Shown piece after piece: positions 1-6,171 of a stretch of 8,774 nucleotides of DNA. Each line of letters begins with the position of its first letter. The stretch's first letter is position 1. The notes below the pieces were generated by a model. The model searched no databases, was not told the origin of the DNA, and saw only the letters and a program-made list of their open reading frames with translations. Source of the DNA: an uncultured Ruminococcus sp. (GTDB lineage: Bacteria > Bacillota > Clostridia > Oscillospirales > Ruminococcaceae); NCBI GenBank assembly GCA_947175005.1, contig CAMWLD010000076.1, forward strand, positions 1-8,774, read 5' to 3'. Both the position numbers and the translations under genes were made by a program.

Positions 1-1
1 G

Positions 2-946
2 TTCGGGTTTTCGGTAAAATGGTACGGCATGATGATAGGCATAGGGCTGCTGCTGGCGCTTATGTACTGCTTTAAGCGCGCCCGCAAATTCGGTTTGGAG
101 TCGGACAGACTCATAGACGCCGCCATGGCGGGAGTAGTGGGGGCAGTCATTGGTGCACGGGGGTATTATGTGGCGCTGAACCCGGATAATTTCCACGACA
201 TAAAGGACATACTTGCCATACGTGACGGAGGGCTTGCCATATACGGCGGCATTATCGTGGGACTGCTTTTCGGCTGCGTTACGGCAAAGCTGCGGGGGCT
301 TAAAGTCCGACCTTGTATGGATCTTGCGGCTATGGGCTTTTTTATAGGGCAATGCTGCGGACGGTGGGGAAATTTCTTTAATCAGGAATGCTTCGGCGGA
401 AATACCGATCTCCCTTGGGGAATGTCGGGGGGGCTTGTTCAGAATTATCTGCTTAGCCACAAGGCTTCTCTGGCGGTTCAGGGTATGGAGATAAATCCTT
501 ATCTGCCTGTGCACCCGTGCTTTCTTTATGAATCGCTGTGGTGCTTTATCGGGTTTCTGATACTGCATTTTACCTCGAAAAAGCGGAAATTTGACGGTCA
601 GCTTTTTTGTATGTATGTTTTATGGTACGGATTGGGGAGGTTTTTCATTGAGGGAATGCGTACCGACAGCCTTTATATAGGTTCTCTCCGTGCCTCGCAG
701 ATGCTTGCCATGATAAGCGCACTGGCAGCGGTGGTGATACTTATAACGGGGCTTATAATTGCAAAGAAAAAGGGAGTTTCTTTGTACTGCGACAGTGAAC
801 AGTCAAAGGCGATGCTCCTTGAGGCTGACCGTTTGGAAAAGGAAGCGGAGGAACGGGAGCGCGTTAAAAAGGAGCAGCGAAAGGGCAAGAAAACCGAGCT
901 TACGGCAGATCAGAAGATAGTTGAGGACGAGGAAGAAGAAAGCTGA
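2..946 (+). CDS. lgt: Prolipoprotein diacylglyceryl transferase (Lgt), 5' end outside window
   Basis: Lgt is an integral membrane enzyme that moves diacylglyceryl from phosphatidylglycerol to the lipobox cysteine of prolipoproteins, the first step of lipoprotein maturation. The frame is open to the left edge: codons before the first in-frame ATG (29) read FGFSVKWYG, the usual Lgt N-terminal WYG segment, so ATG 29 is internal and the true start lies upstream. The Lgt signature GRWGNFFNQE lies near bases 358-388, followed by HPCFLYES and the C-terminal GRFFIEGMRTD. Several hydrophobic helices are evident. The segment GGLAIYGG has Tyr where E. coli Lgt has an essential His; from memory this occurs in other Bacillota enzymes too. 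After the last helix the protein carries an unusual charged tail of about 55 residues, rich in Lys and Glu. The stop is one base from the kinase start, so the two are probably co-transcribed and translationally coupled. Identification is secure. Confidence 0.95.
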   Translation, partial: FGFSVKWYGMMIGIGLLLALMYCFKRARKFGLESDRLIDAAMAGVVGAVIGARGYYVALNPDNFHDIKDILAIRDGGLAIYGGIIVGLLFGCVTAKLRGLKVRPCMDLAAMGFFIGQCCGRWGNFFNQECFGGNTDLPWGMSGGLVQNYLLSHKASLAVQGMEINPYLPVHPCFLYESLWCFIGFLILHFTSKKRKFDGQLFCMYVLWYGLGRFFIEGMRTDSLYIGSLRASQMLAMISALAAVVILITGLIIAKKKGVSLYCDSEQSKAMLLEADRLEKEAEERERVKKEQRKGKKTELTADQKIVEDEEEES

Positions 947-947
947 T

Positions 948-1937
948 ATGAAAATTCTTACGGCATATCTTTGCTCCCGAATCAAAACCGCTGCCGCATG
1001 GGTACTTGCGGGAATATGCTTTGGCATAGTGTTTGCGCTGTATTCACTGCCCGTGAAGGCGGTATTGTACGGTATGGCTGTAAGCGGGTTCTTTTTGATA
1101 ATTTTAGGAGCGGCGGACTTTTGCAGCTTTGCCAAAAAACACAGTGCACTGGTAAAAATGCGGGACGAAATAATCTATTCCGATGAATTCCTGCCAACGC
1201 CGGGCAAGGGAATTGAAGAGGATTACGATACCCTTATCCGTCTGCTGCACAGCTGCCTTAAAGAAAGCGAAAACCGTCTGTCCTCCACCGTTTCGGAAAT
1301 GACCGACTGCTACACCCTTTGGGCGCACCAGATAAAAACTCCCATTGCCGCTATGGGGCTGATACTCCAGCGCGGGGAATTGTCGGAGGACGACAGCGGC
1401 GAGCTGCGTGAGGAACTGGACAGGGTCGAGCATTATGTGCAAATGGCGCTGTGCTTTGTGCGCCTTTCCTCGGAAAGCAGCGATTTTGTAATAAAGGAAT
1501 ACTCCCTTGACGATATTGTAAAGCAAGGAGCGGGGCGGTTTTATTCACAGCTTATCCGCAGGCGTTTGACCCTTTCGGTAAGGGAAACGGGACTGCGGGT
1601 CATAACCGATGAAAAATGGCTGGTCTTTGTTATCGAGCAGGTAATGTCCAACGCTGTGAAATACACAAGATCGGGAGGAATAGAGATCTATGCCGAGGGC
1701 AGTGTTCTATGCATAAAGGACAGCGGCGGCGGTGTTGCTCCCGAAGATCTGCCGAGAATTTTTGAAAAGGGCTTCACGGGCGAGGGCGGCAGGCTGGACA
1801 AAAAAGCCAGCGGCGTGGGGCTGTACTTATGCCAAAAGATATGCTGCAAGCTGAATCATCACATTTGGGCGGAAAACTCTGACGGGGGGCTTATTATAAA
1901 AATTTCTCTCGGCAGAGAAACTATAAATTTTGAATAG
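948..1937 (+). CDS. BceS-type intramembrane-sensing histidine kinase
   Basis: This 329-residue sensor kinase belongs to the group that works with BceAB-type transporters. Two membrane helices (about residues 15-32 and 37-56) are joined by a very short loop, leaving no real extracellular sensor domain; such kinases read the activity of their partner transporter. The H-box is HQIKTP with phospho-acceptor His127, preceded by LWA as usual in this family. The N-box contains Asn235 (EQVMSNAVKY), the G1 box is DSGGG from Asp258, the F-box is FEKGF (272-276) and the G2 box GVGLYL (289-294), so the ATPase domain looks intact. ATG 948 is chosen because it is the first codon of the family-like N-terminus (MKILTAYL); an in-frame TTG at 921 inside lgt is unlikely. 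GGAAGAAGAAAG upstream serves as a purine-rich ribosome site. No response regulator gene is visible before or after it, which is unusual because bceR normally precedes bceS. Confidence 0.93.
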   Translation: MKILTAYLCSRIKTAAAWVLAGICFGIVFALYSLPVKAVLYGMAVSGFFLIILGAADFCSFAKKHSALVKMRDEIIYSDEFLPTPGKGIEEDYDTLIRLLHSCLKESENRLSSTVSEMTDCYTLWAHQIKTPIAAMGLILQRGELSEDDSGELREELDRVEHYVQMALCFVRLSSESSDFVIKEYSLDDIVKQGAGRFYSQLIRRRLTLSVRETGLRVITDEKWLVFVIEQVMSNAVKYTRSGGIEIYAEGSVLCIKDSGGGVAPEDLPRIFEKGFTGEGGRLDKKASGVGLYLCQKICCKLNHHIWAENSDGGLIIKISLGRETINFE

Positions 1938-1944
1938 TGACGCA

Positions 1945-1969
1945 GTGACAGGAAAATTTTTCCTGTCAC
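1945..1969. repeat. 25-base near-perfect palindrome after the kinase gene
   Basis: Two 12-base arms, GTGACAGGAAAA (1945-1956) and TTTTCCTGTCAC (1958-1969), are perfect inverted repeats around one T. As RNA this gives a stem of at least 8 bp with an A/U-rich top. No U-run follows on either strand, so it is not a classical intrinsic terminator. It starts 8 bases after the kinase stop and ends 5 bases before the BceR-like box. It may be a transcript end or processing hairpin, or an extra operator for a dimeric regulator. The sequence cannot decide between these. Confidence 0.7.
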
Positions 1970-1974
1970 CCAAT

Positions 1975-2001
1975 CTTACAAAAATGTAAGGAAAATGTAA
2001 G
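1975..2001 (+). promoter_or_regulatory. BceR-like operator: CTTACA-N4-TGTAAG plus a third half-site
   Basis: Bases 1975-1990 read CTTACAAAAATGTAAG, perfect 6-bp inverted repeats with a 4-base A-rich centre. This fits the TNACA-N4-TGTAA pattern known for BceR-like OmpR-family response regulators. A third half-site TGTAAG follows at 1996-2001, exactly 11 bases (about one helical turn) after the second, within the direct repeat AAAATGTAAG. The box lies 43 bases upstream of the -10 hexamer at 2034, where an activator of the ATPase/permease operon would be expected. Match to the family pattern is seen directly; function is inferred. Confidence 0.72.
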
Positions 2002-2033
2002 CCAAATCTATGGCGTACATTTTCTTTTTTTGT

Positions 2034-2039
2034 TATAAT
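2034..2039 (+). promoter_or_regulatory. -10 element of the bceAB-like operon promoter
   Basis: A consensus TATAAT hexamer sits at 2034-2039 downstream of a T-rich stretch, followed by an expected start site near 2046. The corresponding -35 region (about 2010-2016, TGGCG-like) has little similarity to TTGACA. A weak -35 is typical of promoters that depend on an activator, which agrees with the operator just upstream. Because the in-frame ATG at 2010 lies before this -10, it cannot be the ATPase start if the promoter is real. Confidence 0.6.
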
Positions 2040-2129
2040 GATTACAGAACCCAAAACATAAAGAAAGGAATGGCAAGAAAAATGAACGGAGAACACTCTC
2101 CTGCCCATTATCGGGAGGATATGAACAAA

Positions 2130-2891
2130 ATGAATGTACTGGAAGTAAGCAGCGTCAAAAAAATCTACACATCACGGCTGGGAACGAATAAGGTAGAGGC
2201 TCTGAAAAATGTGAGCTTCACCGTGCAAAAGGGCGAATATATCGCCATTATGGGCGAGAGCGGCTCGGGAAAGACCACGCTGCTGAACATATTGGCCGCC
2301 CTTGACAAGCCCACCTCGGGCAGCGTGCTGCTGGAGGGACGTGAGCTTTCAAAGATAAAGGAGCGGGACATTGCCGCATTCAGACGGGATAATTTAGGCT
2401 TTGTATTTCAGGATTTCAACCTGCTGGATACATTCACCGTCAGGGACAATATTCTATTGCCTCTGGTGCTTATGGGCACGCCCGTAAATGAGCTTGAAAA
2501 ACGTCTGCTGCCCGCCGCAAAGCGTCTGAATGTAGATAAGCTGCTGGACAAATACCCCTATGAGCTTTCGGGAGGACAAAAGCAGCGGACGGCTGCCGCA
2601 AGGGCAATAATCACCGAGCCGAAAATGCTTTTGGCGGACGAACCCACAGGTGCGCTGGACTCAAAAGCCTCCGACGAGCTGCTGGAGCTTTTTGCGCAGC
2701 TGAACAGAGAGGGACAGACCATACTTATGGTGACCCACTCGGTAAAAGCCGCCAGCCGTGCGGGACGGGTGCTGTTCATCAAGGACGGGGAGGTTTTCCA
2801 CCAGCTTTACCGCGGCGGCGAGGGCGACAGGGAAATGTACAGAAAAATTTCCGATACCCTGACCGTTATATCATCGGGTGATAAAAATTAA
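2130..2891 (+). CDS. BceA-type ABC transporter ATP-binding protein
   Basis: This 253-residue cytoplasmic ATPase powers the adjacent BceB-type permease. Walker A is GESGSGKTT (42-50), the Q-loop FQ is at 93-94, the ABC signature LSGGQKQR at 146-153, Walker B with catalytic Glu is MLLADEP (166-172), and the H-loop His is 203. All are intact. The N-terminus MNVLEVSSVKKIY and the C-terminal AGRVLFIKDGEV agree with BceA/MacB-type ATPases, and the length equals that of BceA. ATG 2130 is preferred: GGAGG (2114-2118) lies 11 bases upstream. ATG 2121 would be too close to that site. In-frame ATGs at 2070 and 2082, after AAAGGA, remain possible and would add 20 or 16 residues. The permease begins 92 bases downstream. 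The pair very likely removes or inactivates cell-wall-targeting peptides such as bacitracin or lantibiotics; the actual substrate cannot be told. Confidence 0.94.
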   Translation: MNVLEVSSVKKIYTSRLGTNKVEALKNVSFTVQKGEYIAIMGESGSGKTTLLNILAALDKPTSGSVLLEGRELSKIKERDIAAFRRDNLGFVFQDFNLLDTFTVRDNILLPLVLMGTPVNELEKRLLPAAKRLNVDKLLDKYPYELSGGQKQRTAAARAIITEPKMLLADEPTGALDSKASDELLELFAQLNREGQTILMVTHSVKAASRAGRVLFIKDGEVFHQLYRGGEGDREMYRKISDTLTVISSGDKN

Positions 2892-2983
2892 AATGCGAAG
2901 CAGCAGCAATATACAGGCATCCTGACGGGAAAATTCCTGCCTCCTGCCTCTAAATCTCCTGCTTTTTGAAAGGATAGAACAAA

Positions 2984-5017
2984 ATGACTTCATTTCTATT
3001 ATACCCAAGGCTTGCCGTAAGCGGCATTGCCAAAAACCGTCAGACGTATTTTCCATACATTCTTGCCTGCTCGGGAATGATCGCCATGTATTATATCGTG
3101 TCGTTTCTCGCAGAGAGCGATATGGTGGCAGAGCTTCGAGGGGGCGAGATAATGCAGGGAATGCTTATCCTCGGCTGCATTATCGTAGTTGCCTTTTCGG
3201 CAGCATTCCTTATTTACACAAATTCATTCCTTGTCCGCAGACGGCGGCGGGAATTCGGGCTTTACAATATCCTCGGCATGGGCAAGGGAAATATTGCCCG
3301 CATAATGCTGTGGGAAACGGCTGTTATATTTGTTATTTCCGAAATTATCGGGCTGCTTTGCGGAATACTTTTTTCCAAGCTTTCGGAAATGCTGCTGGTA
3401 AAAATGCTGGGGGGCGAAAATTCCTACACCTTTGATATCAAAGCGGATTCGATAAAAGGTGCGCTTATCTGCTTCGGGGTCATTTCTCTGATAATTCTGG
3501 CAGGGTCGCTTTTCAAAGTCCACCTTGCAAATCCCATTGAGCTTTTACAAAGCAGCAGCAAGGGCGAAAAGCCCCCTCGCACCAATCTCCCCTTTGGGAT
3601 AATAGGCACGCTGCTGCTGGGGTGCGCTTATTATATGGCTGTTACAGAGGAAAATCCCATTAAATCTATAGGGGTGTTCTTTGTGGCGGTGCTTATGGTC
3701 ATACTTGCAACATATCTGCTTTTTATGGCAGGGTCGGTGACCGTTTGCAGACTGCTGCAAAAAAATAAGGCTTATTATTATAAGACAAAGCATTTTGTAT
3801 CGGTTTCGCAAATGAGTTACCGTATGCGCAGGAACGGGGCGGGGCTTGCTTCTATATGCATACTTTCCACCATGGTGCTGGTGACCCTGTCCACTACTAC
3901 CTGTATGTTCGTGGGCATGGAGGATATGCTCAGAAAAAGGTATCCCCTGGAGATAGCTGTGGAGACCTATTCGGACAATGAGGAATATATAAGCCTTACC
4001 CGCAGCATTACCCAAAACGCTTTGACGGAAATGAACGTCACACCTCGGAATGTACTTAATTATAAATTTATCCGTTTGGACTGTTCCTTAAAGAACGATC
4101 TGCTGTACCTTTCCTCCGACAACTGGCAGGAAATTATGGGGGACGAGATCCCCGAACTGAAAAATCTCTACCTTATTTCCATTGACGATTACAACAGGGT
4201 CATGGGCAAAAATGAAACGGTATCGGACAATGAAGCGATACTGTACGTGGAGGACGGCGATTATAAATACGATTCCCTGAATATTTACGAATACGGGGAA
4301 ATTGCCGTGAAATACAAAACGGAGGATTTCAAGTCCACGGGCACAAGCGTTATTTTAGGAGTCACGGGGGATATTTACGCATTTGTGAATGAGAATGTTT
4401 TTAACGGACTGAATGCCTTGCAGCAGGAACTTTTTAAAGGGCGGGCGTATGATGTTCACGACTATTATGCCTTTGACACAGGGCTTGACAATGAGGAACA
4501 GATCGCTCTTGCGGACAAACTTTGGATCGGCATTTCCGAACAAAATCACGACCCGCAGAACCAAAGCGAAAAATATTTTTCCTATCTGATAGAATCGCGG
4601 GCGGATAACCGAGGGGACTTTATATCCATATACGGCGGACTGTTCTTTTTGGGAGTGCTGCTGGGGTCGGTGTTTATCTGCGCAGCGGTGCTGATAATGT
4701 ATTACAAGCAGATCTCCGAGGGGTATGAGGACAGGCAGCGTTTTGAGGTGCTGCAAAAGGTGGGCATGACCGACAAGGAGATAAGGCAAAGCATAAATTC
4801 CCAGGTGCTGACGGTTTTCTTCCTGCCTCTTGCTGCGGCGGGAGTTCATACCTGCTTTGCATTCCCGCTGCTTACAAGGCTGCTGGCGCTGTTCGGACTG
4901 TATGACATAGGGCTTTTCGCTGCAGTCGCCCTGCTTTGCTTCCTTGCATTCGGGTTGCTGTATACAGCGGTTTATCTGATGACGTCGAGAACGTATTTCA
5001 GAATAGTGAAAGGATAA
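2984..5017 (+). CDS. BceB-type FtsX-domain permease, 10 TM
   Basis: This is the 677-residue membrane partner of the preceding ATPase. The layout is that of BceB: helices at about residues 22-43, 58-79, 108-131, 158-178, 204-221, 229-250 and 287-310, then a large extracytoplasmic domain of about 235 residues (roughly 311-548), then helices at about 549-573, 603-630 and 640-664. The two FtsX units correspond to TM2-4 and TM8-10. Cytoplasmic family hallmarks are RRRREFGLYNILGMG (86-100) and the matching YEDRQRFEVLQKVGMTDKEI (581-600). The extracytoplasmic domain is the expected site of peptide sensing, and the permease probably signals to the upstream kinase by direct contact. It is the least conserved part of the family, so specificity cannot be read from it. 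ATG 2984 is supported by GAAAGGA 9 bases upstream. The 92-base gap before it is pyrimidine-rich, with repeated CTCCTGC-like words and no other gene. Confidence 0.93.
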   Translation: MTSFLLYPRLAVSGIAKNRQTYFPYILACSGMIAMYYIVSFLAESDMVAELRGGEIMQGMLILGCIIVVAFSAAFLIYTNSFLVRRRRREFGLYNILGMGKGNIARIMLWETAVIFVISEIIGLLCGILFSKLSEMLLVKMLGGENSYTFDIKADSIKGALICFGVISLIILAGSLFKVHLANPIELLQSSSKGEKPPRTNLPFGIIGTLLLGCAYYMAVTEENPIKSIGVFFVAVLMVILATYLLFMAGSVTVCRLLQKNKAYYYKTKHFVSVSQMSYRMRRNGAGLASICILSTMVLVTLSTTTCMFVGMEDMLRKRYPLEIAVETYSDNEEYISLTRSITQNALTEMNVTPRNVLNYKFIRLDCSLKNDLLYLSSDNWQEIMGDEIPELKNLYLISIDDYNRVMGKNETVSDNEAILYVEDGDYKYDSLNIYEYGEIAVKYKTEDFKSTGTSVILGVTGDIYAFVNENVFNGLNALQQELFKGRAYDVHDYYAFDTGLDNEEQIALADKLWIGISEQNHDPQNQSEKYFSYLIESRADNRGDFISIYGGLFFLGVLLGSVFICAAVLIMYYKQISEGYEDRQRFEVLQKVGMTDKEIRQSINSQVLTVFFLPLAAAGVHTCFAFPLLTRLLALFGLYDIGLFAAVALLCFLAFGLLYTAVYLMTSRTYFRIVKG

Positions 5018-5039
5018 ACAGAACTGCTGATCATAGGAC

Positions 5040-5083
5040 TTCCCCCCGTTATAGGCGGGGGAAATACCTACACCTAAAGGTAT
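5040..5083. other. Two small hairpins between permease and next gene
   Basis: CCCCCG (5043-5048) pairs with CGGGGG (5056-5061) around a 7-base loop, and ATACCT (5064-5069) pairs with AGGTAT (5078-5083). The first is GC-rich and starts 25 bases after the permease stop, so it could stop or slow transcription or protect the transcript end. No U-run follows it, so it is not a standard intrinsic terminator. The rest of the gap to 5139 is AT-rich and may hold a promoter, but no convincing -35/-10 pair was found. Confidence 0.45.
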
Positions 5084-5139
5084 ATGTAAAATTAAATTAT
5101 TTAAAAGCAATTAAAAAAGTACAGAAGAAAGGTGATAAT

Positions 5140-5349
5140 ATGAAAAGCAGATCGCTTCCCTACAACACGGTGCAGCTGCTGTTCGGCGGGATAATAACGC
5201 TGCTGATAATACCTACGGGCGGAATGTTCGTGCTGATAAGAGGCGTGTGGAGGGTAATGGACAGGATACTTGAATTTATAGAGAAAAAAGAAAAAAAGAA
5301 TACAGAGGAAAGAGAAGACGATGAGAAATATGTGCAGGAAATTAATTAA
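5140..5349 (+). CDS. Small single-pass membrane protein, function unknown
   Basis: This encodes 69 residues starting MKSRSLPYNTVQ. ATG 5140 has AAAGGTG 5 bases upstream, a good ribosome site; the frame is open further upstream into the permease gene, but that part has no plausible start. One long hydrophobic stretch (about residues 12-37: VQLLFGGIITLLIIPTGG onward) is followed by an amphipathic segment and a highly charged tail rich in Lys and Glu. I do not recognise the family. Its last 29 bases overlap the start of the glycosyltransferase gene in another frame, so the two are probably translationally coupled. The layout suggests a small membrane partner or regulator of the glycosyltransferase; this is inference from position only. 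Confidence 0.75.
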   Translation: MKSRSLPYNTVQLLFGGIITLLIIPTGGMFVLIRGVWRVMDRILEFIEKKEKKNTEEREDDEKYVQEIN

Positions 5350-5995
5350 ATATGCGGCGGCACTGCTGATGACGATCGGCAGCGTGGGAATGGCTGTGCT
5401 GGTATATTACGGGGCGCAGGGATATGTCATGTATAAAAACGCTGTAGGGGAAGTGCCAGTGGAGACCATGTATGCGGCGGTCTATTCGGAGAGGGAGGAT
5501 TTTGCGGAATCCGAAAATCTGCCCGAATTTTACATACAGGCGGTGATAGCCGCAGAGGACAGACGTTTTTACAGTCACAGCGGCGTTGACCCGACAGCAA
5601 TGGCAAGAGCGCTCTGGCACGACATTAAGGTAAAAGCTCCCGAGCAGGGCGGCAGCACCATTACCCAGCAGCTGGCTAAAAATTTTTATTACAGCGGTGA
5701 AAAGCGGTTGGAGAGGAAGTTTGCGGAGATGTTCACGGCTTTTGAGATCGAGCGGAAATATACCAAAGATGAGATATTTGAGATGTATGTCAACAGCATT
5801 TATTTCGGAAGCGGTCATTATGGCGTGACCGAAGCGGCAGCAAGCTATTTTGATAAATCACTTGCCGATCTCTCCGATTATGAATGCGCCATGCTGGCGG
5901 GAATCCCAAACGCTCCCTCGGCGTATTCTCCCGACGCCTCTCCGCAGCTGGCAGCAGAGCGGACGGAGCAGATACTGAAGCTTGTCAACGACTGA
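5321..5995 (+). CDS. mtgA: Monofunctional peptidoglycan glycosyltransferase (GT51)
   Basis: This 224-residue enzyme polymerises lipid II into glycan strands at the outer face of the membrane. An N-terminal anchor helix (about residues 9-32) is followed by a complete GT51 domain: motif 1 EDRRFYSHSG with catalytic Glu79, motif 2 GGSTITQQLAKN (110-121), motif 3 RKFAEM with conserved Glu136, motif 4 KDEIFEMYVNSIYFG (149-163), and the final AMLAGIPNAPSAYSP (190-204). The protein ends there, so no transpeptidase domain is present: it resembles MtgA/SgtB-type enzymes rather than a class A penicillin-binding protein. ATG 5321 is supported by GAGGA at 5305-5309 and lies inside the preceding small gene. 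A strong terminator follows directly, closing the unit. Such enzymes add glycan-polymerising capacity, and the position behind an antibiotic-resistance module fits a cell-envelope theme. The symbol is given by family; sgtB would be an equally fair name. Confidence 0.93.
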   Translation: MRNMCRKLIKYAAALLMTIGSVGMAVLVYYGAQGYVMYKNAVGEVPVETMYAAVYSEREDFAESENLPEFYIQAVIAAEDRRFYSHSGVDPTAMARALWHDIKVKAPEQGGSTITQQLAKNFYYSGEKRLERKFAEMFTAFEIERKYTKDEIFEMYVNSIYFGSGHYGVTEAAASYFDKSLADLSDYECAMLAGIPNAPSAYSPDASPQLAAERTEQILKLVND

Positions 5996-6008
5996 CAAAA
6001 ACATACAC

Positions 6009-6060
6009 AAAAGCACACACTTCACCCGGTTTACAAGGGCGAAGTGTGTGCTTTTATTTG
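6009..6060 (+). terminator. Strong rho-independent terminator after the glycosyltransferase gene
   Basis: AAAAGCACACACTTC (6009-6023) and GAAGTGTGTGCTTTT (6041-6055) form a perfect 15-bp stem, and CCC/GGG inside the loop (6025-6027 with 6037-6039) can extend it. The U-rich tail CTTTTATTTG follows. It lies 13 bases after the stop codon. The opposite strand also ends in a T-rich stretch (TTTTGTGTATGTTTTT), so it may act in both directions, although no convergent gene is visible. Confidence 0.9.
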
Positions 6061-6099
6061 CTTTTATGCGCCTGACATTTCGTTTCTATTTATGAAAAT

Positions 6100-6155
6100 T
6101 CCATAAAATCACCCTGTAAAAATTTACATTACGCTAATAAAATCCTCCATAAAAT
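6100..6155. repeat. 10-bp direct repeats framing a TGTAAA-AA-TTTACA palindrome
   Basis: TCCATAAAAT occurs at 6100-6109 and again at 6146-6155, 46 bases apart. Between them is the palindrome TGTAAAAATTTACA (6115-6128), 6-bp arms with a 2-base centre. The second repeat touches the extended -10 element at 6157. The arrangement looks like an operator region for a dimeric regulator. The palindrome carries the same TGTAA/TTACA words as the BceR-like box at 1975, but in the opposite (outward-facing) order. Confidence 0.5.
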
Positions 6156-6156
6156 G

Positions 6157-6165
6157 TGATATAAT
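6157..6165 (+). promoter_or_regulatory. Extended -10 promoter (TGATATAAT) for the metallopeptidase unit
   Basis: TG at 6157-6158, one base, then consensus TATAAT at 6160-6165. No TTGACA-like hexamer lies 16-18 bases upstream (6136-6143 is AT-rich), which is acceptable for an extended -10 promoter. Transcription would begin near 6172, giving a leader of about 180 bases before the ATG at 6351. It is the best promoter candidate between the terminator and the gene. Confidence 0.6.
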
Positions 6166-6171
6166 TATATT

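Noticed and set aside
2010..2129. ATPase start at ATG 2010, adding 40 residues.
   Set aside because: It lies upstream of the TATAAT promoter element, lacks a ribosome site, and the added residues (hydrophobic then polar) are foreign to BceA-type proteins.
2892..2983. Pyrimidine-rich CTCCTGC repeats in the ATPase-permease gap as an anti-ribosome-site sequester.
   Set aside because: Only about four bases (TCCT with AGGA) can pair with the permease ribosome site, too weak to claim control.
4355..5110. Long minus-strand frame of 251 codons opposite the permease gene, and other minus-strand frames opposite the clear genes.
   Set aside because: They have no family motifs, are Gln/His/Arg-rich as expected for antisense shadows, and lie opposite strongly supported genes.
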